This document shows positions 5,518-9,923 of a stretch of DNA of 9,923 nt, piece after piece. The position numbers were made by a program, and so were the translations under genes. Numbering within the stretch: the first letter of the stretch is position 1; the number at the start of each line of letters is the position of its first letter. The notes below the pieces were generated by a model. It saw only the letters and a list, made by a program, of their open reading frames with translations. It was not told where the DNA came from and did not search any database. The stretch is from an uncultured Spirochaetia bacterium (GTDB lineage: Bacteria > Spirochaetota > UBA4802 > JAGODF01), in assembly GCA_937967705.1 (NCBI GenBank), contig CALCJG010000109.1, positions 1 through 9,923 on the forward strand, in the 5' to 3' direction.

Positions 5518-7565
5518 TCCAGCTCGGCCTCGTAGGCCTGCATGGCCGAAGTGCGGTTGATGCGGATTTCCTCGTTTGTGGGATCTTCCTCTACACCCCG
5601 GTTAAAGGCCTGAAGGGCCTTCTTGTACTGTTTCATCCGGTAGTAGCATTTGCCGATGTTGTTGTAGGCGTCTCCCACCAGCTTGCTCTCCCGGGAGGAT
5701 TTCACCACCTGGAAGAAGGTGTCTACGGCCTGCTCGTACATCTCCCGCTTGGAATAGATCACTGCCAGTGAGAAGAGGGCCTCAGGGTCATCGGGCTTCA
5801 TCAGAAGGGCCTTCTGAATATAGGAGAGGGCCTGCTCCGTGCCCTGTTCGCTGTTGCCGGAGCGTTTGGCTGTCAGCACGCCCAGGTTGATATTGGCCTT
5901 GCGGGCGAAATCGTTGCGCTCGTTGATCTCGATAACGCGCTTGTACTCCTCCAGGGCATAATCCAGCATGTTCTTTTTATAGTAGATCGTGGCCAGATTG
6001 AAGTGGCCGTCCTGGATGTTGGGCCACCGCCTCAGAAGCCTCTGGTATTCATCCATGGCCATGTCGTAGTTGCCTTTTTCGTAGTAAAAATCCGCCAGGG
6101 CCATCAGCGGTTTTGGATTGTCCGGGTTCAGCTCAGAGGCTTTCTTCCAGGCCTCGATGGCCAGCTCCGGGGTCCCTGCATGCTTGTATGCTATGCCGAG
6201 ATTGTGGTAGGCCGAGTCGTCCTTGGGGCTGATGGCCAGAGCCTTCTTGTAGGCATCGACGGCTTCGTTGTACTGCTGGGTGTCGTCCAGGATGTTGCCC
6301 ATGTTGAGATAGGCGATCCGGGCGTTCTCTGATGCGGGCTCCATCGTCGTGATCTTCTTGTAGAACTCGTAGGCCTTGTCCAGTTCCCCCTTCTCATAGT
6401 AGATCTCCGCTATGCGGGAGAGCACCTTGACGTTGCGCCTGTTAATGGCCAGGAGCTTCTGGTAGGCGTCGGCGCTGCGGTCGTAATCCCTCAGGTTGAA
6501 GTAGGCCTCGCCCAGGTTTTCCAGGAGCCGGACATCGCCGGCGGCCATCTCCTCGGACTTTTTGAATTCCTCAATGGCCTTCTCGGGCTCCTTCCTCTGG
6601 AGGTATACATAACCGAGATTGTAGCGGTCCACCGGGTCCTTGGGATTGACGGAGATGGCCATGCGGAGATGTTTCTCCGCCGAATCGAAATCCTTCATCT
6701 GGGAGTAGAGGACACCCAGCTTGGAATGGGACAGGTGCGCCACCTCGCCGATCTTGTCCGCCGCCGAGGCGCGCTTGAGATACTCCATGGCAGAAACCTC
6801 ATCGCCGGTGCGTATCAGGGTGATGGCCAGATTATAGAGGGCCGAGGGATTTTCCGGGTTGGTCTTGAGGGCCCCCTCGTACTGGTCCCGGGCCTCCTTG
6901 TACTTGCCCTGGTCGAAGAGGATGTTGCCGTAGAGGACGCGGTTGTTGGTGTTCTTCTCATCCAGGTCCACGGCCCTGCTGATGGCCTCTCCCGCCTTTT
7001 CGTAGTCTTTCAAGTGGCGGTAGGCCAGTGCCAGGTTGCGGTACGTTATCGGGTTCTTTCGATCGTATTTGATGGCCCGCTGGTAATGGTCTATAGCAGA
7101 CTTGTAATCCCCCTTGTCGTCGTAGATGATGCCGATGAAGGTGAGGGCCACGGCCTTCTCTTCGTCGGGGGCCCCGGATTCCACCACCTCCTTGAACTCG
7201 GCGATGGCGTCATTGAGGTAGCCCTTGTAGTAGCTCTCCTTGCCCCGGATCAGGTGCGGGTTCTGGGTTGCCGAGTCCGGGATATCCTTCTTTTCGCTTC
7301 CGGAGAATACGGTTTCCCCCCCGGTTTTTTTCGTGAAGGTATGGGGTTTTTTGTAAACGAACTGAGTCAGGTATATGATGCCGGCTATGGCTGTCAGAGC
7401 TACGGTGGAGGCAATGATGAAGGGAATCTTTTTGTCACGGAGGAAGGAGAGCCCTTTCCTGCCTGATCCGGCGAAGGTGAATCGGCTGCCCCGCTCTTCG
7501 CCGGAAACTTCTTCGTAGTCCGGAGCGTCGCTGAGGGTGAATCTACTCTTTTTCGAGGGGTTCAC
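5508..7565 (-). CDS. Membrane-anchored multi-TPR scaffold protein
   Basis: This is a 685-residue protein with one membrane segment and a long array of tetratricopeptide repeats, a fold that binds other proteins. Residues 1-45 are a charged, probably cytoplasmic tail in which SRFT occurs twice (7-10 and 27-30). Residues about 47-70 (IPFIIASTVALTAIAGIIYLTQFVY) form the single transmembrane helix. Residues 71-103 are a linker, and about 104-665 carry some 15-16 TPR units of about 34 residues with the usual W/Y-L-G-Y-A-P spacing, for example 172-205, 206-239, 311-344, 450-483 and 632-663. With basic residues before the helix the array may face the periplasm, although IPFII flanked by DKK and YKK is not decisive. 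The start is GTG at 7565, the first start after an in-frame stop. It overlaps the end of nusB by 23 nt, with AGAGGA 11 nt upstream. The partner and role are unknown. Confidence 0.88.
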   Translation of the reverse strand: MNPSKKSRFTLSDAPDYEEVSGEERGSRFTFAGSGRKGLSFLRDKKIPFIIASTVALTAIAGIIYLTQFVYKKPHTFTKKTGGETVFSGSEKKDIPDSATQNPHLIRGKESYYKGYLNDAIAEFKEVVESGAPDEEKAVALTFIGIIYDDKGDYKSAIDHYQRAIKYDRKNPITYRNLALAYRHLKDYEKAGEAISRAVDLDEKNTNNRVLYGNILFDQGKYKEARDQYEGALKTNPENPSALYNLAITLIRTGDEVSAMEYLKRASAADKIGEVAHLSHSKLGVLYSQMKDFDSAEKHLRMAISVNPKDPVDRYNLGYVYLQRKEPEKAIEEFKKSEEMAAGDVRLLENLGEAYFNLRDYDRSADAYQKLLAINRRNVKVLSRIAEIYYEKGELDKAYEFYKKITTMEPASENARIAYLNMGNILDDTQQYNEAVDAYKKALAISPKDDSAYHNLGIAYKHAGTPELAIEAWKKASELNPDNPKPLMALADFYYEKGNYDMAMDEYQRLLRRWPNIQDGHFNLATIYYKKNMLDYALEEYKRVIEINERNDFARKANINLGVLTAKRSGNSEQGTEQALSYIQKALLMKPDDPEALFSLAVIYSKREMYEQAVDTFFQVVKSSRESKLVGDAYNNIGKCYYRMKQYKKALQAFNRGVEEDPTNEEIRINRTSAMQAYEAELERR

Positions 7566-7986
7566 TGGATTTCATGTCCTCTTTCAACTCTGAATTTTTT
7601 ATGGCGTCCAGGATCCCGTTGATGAACTGGCCGGAACCCTCGCCGCCGTAAATCTTCCCCAGCTCGATGGCCTCGTTGATGGTTACCACCAGGGGGATGT
7701 CCCTCAGGAAGAGCATGGCGTATATGGATATTCTCAGTATGGATTTATCCACTGCGCTCAGTCTCTCGATCTTCCAGTTTCGCGAATAGACGGTAATGAG
7801 ATTGTCTATGTAATCCAGCCTGCTTATGGTGTCCGTTATCAGTCGTGCTGCAAAGTCACGGATGTCTTCGGGAATCTCCTTCTCTACCCAGAAGAGGGTC
7901 TGCAACTCCTCGGGTTTTCTCCCGACGGTTTCGTACATGTAGAGACCCTGAAGCGCATATTCCCTGGCTTTTCTTCTGTGGCCCAT
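7543..7986 (-). CDS. nusB: Transcription antitermination factor NusB
   Basis: NusB pairs with NusE (ribosomal protein S10) on boxA RNA and supports processive transcription of rRNA operons. The 147-residue length is typical. Family landmarks are seen in order: N-terminal basic RRKAREYALQGLYMYE (4-19), the W71 region, LSAVDKSILRISIYAML (76-92), INEAIELGKIYG (103-114) and FINGILDAI (121-129). A charged tail of about 15 residues follows, which the coding overlap with the TPR gene partly dictates. ATG at 7986 comes only 2 nt after the ribH stop. No Shine-Dalgarno is visible in the AT-rich junction, so initiation probably depends on ribosomes terminating on ribH. The ribH-nusB order is a widespread bacterial arrangement. 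Confidence 0.96.
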   Translation of the reverse strand: MGHRRKAREYALQGLYMYETVGRKPEELQTLFWVEKEIPEDIRDFAARLITDTISRLDYIDNLITVYSRNWKIERLSAVDKSILRISIYAMLFLRDIPLVVTINEAIELGKIYGGEGSGQFINGILDAIKNSELKEDMKSSEPLEKE

Positions 7987-7988
7987 GC

Positions 7989-8450
7989 TTATAATATTTT
8001 ATACAGACTGGCCATTTCAATGGCGGACATGGCGGCGTCAAAACCCTTATTTCCTGATTTGGTTCCCGCCCTCTCGATGGCCTGTTCTATTGAGTCCGTT
8101 GTAAGAACGCCGAAGATGACCGGGATGCCCGCGTTCATGCCCACCTGGGCCACCCCCTTGGAAACCTCCGCGGAGACGTAATCGAAGTGGGGAGTGGCTC
8201 CCCGAATGACCGCGCCGAGACAGATCACTGCGTCGTAGTTTTTCGACTCGGCGGCCTTGCGGGCGACGGCGGGTATTTCAAAGGATCCTGGAACCCAGAT
8301 GACGCTGATATCCTCCTCCCGGGCGCTGTTCCTCTTCAGACAGTCCATCGCCCCGCCCAAAAGCTTGCTGGTGATGAATTCGTTGAAACGTGAAACGATA
8401 ATCGCCACTTTCAGACCGGAGGCGTCCAGTTTTCCTTCAATTATTTTCAT
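7989..8450 (-). CDS. ribH: 6,7-dimethyl-8-ribityllumazine synthase
   Basis: This enzyme condenses 5-amino-6-ribitylamino-uracil with 3,4-dihydroxybutanone 4-phosphate to form lumazine, the penultimate step of riboflavin synthesis. It usually assembles as pentamers or 60-mers in the cytoplasm. The 153-residue length is standard. Visible landmarks are the RFNEFIT substrate loop (21-27), VPGSFEIP (53-60), [14 protein letters not shown] (79-92) with the catalytic His at 88, and [16 protein letters not shown] followed by TKSGNKG (114-136). The frame is open upstream to a GTG at 8528. ATG at 8450 is preferred because [23 protein letters not shown] is how the family begins, and AGGA lies 7 nt upstream (8458-8461). 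It is the first gene of the tight ribH-nusB-TPR-dgt-DUF1285-VKOR series. No FMN riboswitch is seen in the short leader. Confidence 0.97.
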   Translation of the reverse strand: MKIIEGKLDASGLKVAIIVSRFNEFITSKLLGGAMDCLKRNSAREEDISVIWVPGSFEIPAVARKAAESKNYDAVICLGAVIRGATPHFDYVSAEVSKGVAQVGMNAGIPVIFGVLTTDSIEQAIERAGTKSGNKGFDAAMSAIEMASLYKIL

Positions 8451-8484
8451 GAGAATGTCCTGTGGTAGATTTGTGATTTCTCGG

Positions 8485-8513
8485 ATTCTCAGCAATCTCC
8501 CGGGAACAGTCAA
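8485..8513 (-). promoter_or_regulatory. Candidate sigma70-type promoter for the ribH operon
   Basis: In the 71-bp gap between the outer-membrane protein stop and ribH, the - strand reads TTGACT (8513-8508), 17 nt, GAGAAT (8490-8485). The -35 matches consensus at 5 of 6 positions and the -10 at 4 of 6, including the key A2 and T6. Transcription would start near 8478, giving about a 28-nt leader. The weaker -10 makes this moderate evidence; read-through from upstream is also possible because no terminator hairpin stands out here. Confidence 0.45.
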
Positions 8514-8521
8514 GCGTTTTT

Positions 8522-9923
8522 TTACCACCCGGCGGCGGTCATTACCATGACCACCTGTTCCAGCTGTGTTCTTTCAGGGTAGACCTTGCGGCCGATCCCG
8601 TGGGTGATCCAGATGGGTAGGCCGCCGAAGGTGAGGAAGCGGAATCCGTAACCCGATCCCAGGATGTCCTCGCGCCCCGGAGAAAAGACATGCGCGTAGT
8701 CGAGGTAGAGGTTGCCCCGCAGCCATTTGAGAAGATCAACGCCGTAGCGGAGGTTGACCAGGCCGAAGGAATTCACCCGGAAGGAGTCCACCTGGAAGCC
8801 ATGCACCACATCCAGCTTGGCGTTGTCGATGGTGCCTCCGAAGCGGGGACGGGAGAGGAAATCGTTGTCCTTGCCTCCCTTGAAGCGGGCCTTGAGGACC
8901 AGATTCTGATTGTTTTTGTAAAGGGCGCCGGCGGTCAGAGTCGCCGAGGTTATGAGAAAGGTCTGGGTCTTCTCTCCCGTTTGCGGATTGGACTCATCAC
9001 CCCACTCCTCCCATCTGCTTCGTATGCCGTAACCCGCCCAGGTCGCAAATTCCCAACCCTCCGTAAGCTGATCGATTCCCTTTTCCGAGAGACGCTCGTA
9101 ACTCAGGTCAAGGCGGGGAAAGAAATTCACATGGTCGCGGGGCATGATGAAGCTGTCCGGGGTGTTCCGTTTTTCGAAGAAATACTGACGCGAATCCATG
9201 GTGCCGGCCACGGCAAAATGCCGGGGGAGGAAGTATTTTAGTGTGACGATCTCGGAGAAGTAATTGGTGTAAAAGGGATATTCCTCCTGATACTTTCCTC
9301 CCAGAAAACCGAGGTTGGTGCCGCTGGCGTAGAGGAAAGAGCCTATAAAGGTTTCCTGGAGATTTGTCTTTTTCCAGGGAAAGCGTTTCTGTGTCAGCTT
9401 GAGTGTGGACTTGTAGCCCACCCAGGTGAAGGCCATATCCGAACGCGTGCCGAAAACGTTCTTTCTGTCAGTCAGGAATACGGGGGCAAAGAGAGGATCC
9501 TGATCGCTCACGGGGATCTCTCCGACAAGGACCAGGATGTTTTTCAGATCTTCGCTTGCGCTCTTTTTGATGGCTGTGAGATCCTCCTCGACATGGGAGG
9601 GGGCGGTTACCCTTTTCTCGGTTCTGACCGAGGGTGGCTGTTCCTTCTGCTCGAACCAGCGGCGGTGAACCAGGGTTTTGAGCAGTTCGTCGGGGGTCTT
9701 TTTCTCGAGGGGTCTTTCTTTCCTGTATTTGTGCCGTATCAGGCGGTGGAGCAGCTCATCGGTGTCGGGCAGCTTTTCCTTTTCCCGGTATCCCTTTTCG
9801 GACCGTGCCTCCTGTTTGTCCTCTTCCGCCGGCTTATCCTGCGGATGTACGGGCAGTGCCGACAGGAGGGCGGATACCATCAGGCAGCAGAGGAGGAGCA
9901 CAGGTCTTGGAAAAGGGTTTTTC
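8522..9923 (-). CDS. Outer-membrane beta-barrel protein, Omp85/surface-antigen-like C-terminus (5' end beyond the window)
   Basis: The frame stays open to the right edge of the window, so the true start is probably beyond 9923. A GTG at 9901 would give 459 residues, but the residues before it (KNPFPRP) look like the basic n-region of a signal peptide. Numbering from that GTG: signal core [19 protein letters not shown] (2-20), then a long charged linker (21-120). The linker contains two similar helical units, about 47-67 and 69-89, both built as DELL-x2-L-x2-(H/R)(K/R). From about 133 on, alternating hydrophobic strands and aromatic girdles fit a beta-barrel. The end ([12 protein letters not shown], then [16 protein letters not shown] at 415-430, then a terminal Trp) recalls the last strands of BamA/D15-type surface antigens. 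No POTRA domains are recognisable. Outer-membrane barrel is likely; membership of Omp85 is tentative. Confidence 0.75.
   Translation of the reverse strand, partial: KNPFPRPVLLLCCLMVSALLSALPVHPQDKPAEEDKQEARSEKGYREKEKLPDTDELLHRLIRHKYRKERPLEKKTPDELLKTLVHRRWFEQKEQPPSVRTEKRVTAPSHVEEDLTAIKKSASEDLKNILVLVGEIPVSDQDPLFAPVFLTDRKNVFGTRSDMAFTWVGYKSTLKLTQKRFPWKKTNLQETFIGSFLYASGTNLGFLGGKYQEEYPFYTNYFSEIVTLKYFLPRHFAVAGTMDSRQYFFEKRNTPDSFIMPRDHVNFFPRLDLSYERLSEKGIDQLTEGWEFATWAGYGIRSRWEEWGDESNPQTGEKTQTFLITSATLTAGALYKNNQNLVLKARFKGGKDNDFLSRPRFGGTIDNAKLDVVHGFQVDSFRVNSFGLVNLRYGVDLLKWLRGNLYLDYAHVFSPGREDILGSGYGFRFLTFGGLPIWITHGIGRKVYPERTQLEQVVMVMTAAGW

Noticed and set aside
4881..5771. + strand open frame of 296 codons opposite dgt and the TPR gene
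   Set aside because: It spans two well-supported genes on the other strand, has low-complexity Gly/Val/Leu-rich composition typical of antisense shadow frames in GC-rich DNA, and shows no domain.
6669..7466. + strand open frame of 265 codons opposite the TPR gene
   Set aside because: It is an antisense shadow of the TPR array; its Leu/Val-rich repetitive look is the mirror of the TPR codons.
5508..7565. TPR array as a DNA tandem repeat or CRISPR-like structure
   Set aside because: The periodicity is at the protein level only (about 34 residues); nucleotide sequences of the units are diverged and there are no constant repeats with spacers.
8451..8528. Extended ribH start at GTG 8528, overlapping the outer-membrane protein stop
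   Set aside because: Lumazine synthases begin at the MKIIEG-type sequence encoded from 8450, which has its own AGGA site; the 26 extra residues match nothing in the family and cover the candidate promoter.
8522..9901. GTG at 9901 as the genuine start of the outer-membrane protein
   Set aside because: The frame remains open to the window edge, and the preceding residues supply the positively charged part that the signal peptide otherwise lacks, so the gene is treated as partial.

Overview
This window is a compact stretch of mostly chromosomal housekeeping genes from a diderm (Gram-negative-type) bacterium with moderately high GC (around 55% by eye). It carries an outer-membrane beta-barrel protein, a signal-peptide protein and a VKOR-type disulfide-forming fusion enzyme. 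Gene content and protein style would fit a Leptospirae-like spirochaete or one of the lineages formerly called deltaproteobacteria. The sequence alone does not settle this. I see no tRNA, rRNA, CRISPR array, insertion sequence or phage gene.

Layout. The left fifth is read on the + strand: the last 61 residues of an unidentified protein (possibly nucleotidyltransferase-like), then 15 bp later a complete priA (replication restart helicase, 203-2173). Everything else is read on the - strand, from right to left: an outer-membrane protein whose start lies beyond the right edge (8522 to past 9923), ribH (lumazine synthase), nusB (antitermination factor), a large membrane-anchored TPR protein, a dGTPase-type HD phosphohydrolase, a DUF1285 protein, a VKOR-DsbA fusion, and a small secreted six-cysteine protein. 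The two blocks converge on a short hairpin with T-runs on both sides (2189-2215) that can terminate transcription in both directions.

Operon structure. From ribH to the VKOR-DsbA fusion the genes are very tight: a 2-nt gap ribH/nusB, a 23-nt overlap nusB/TPR, 9 nt TPR/dgt, 13 nt dgt/DUF1285 and 35 nt DUF1285/VKOR. They are therefore probably one transcript, starting from a candidate sigma70-type promoter at 8485-8513. The small six-cysteine gene has its own, near-consensus promoter (TTGAAA, 17 nt, TATATT) just after the VKOR-DsbA gene.

Functional reading. Most genes are core metabolism or information processing: riboflavin synthesis, transcription antitermination, dNTP control and replication restart. 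The more distinctive part is the left end of the - strand block. There an enzyme that should make and deliver disulfide bonds in the periplasm lies next to an independently expressed exported miniprotein with six cysteines in a mature chain of about 53 residues. The TPR gene and the dgt gene appear translationally coupled: the dgt ribosome-binding site can pair with an anti-Shine-Dalgarno-like sequence directly before the dgt start codon. No clearly new multi-gene defence or mobile system is visible.
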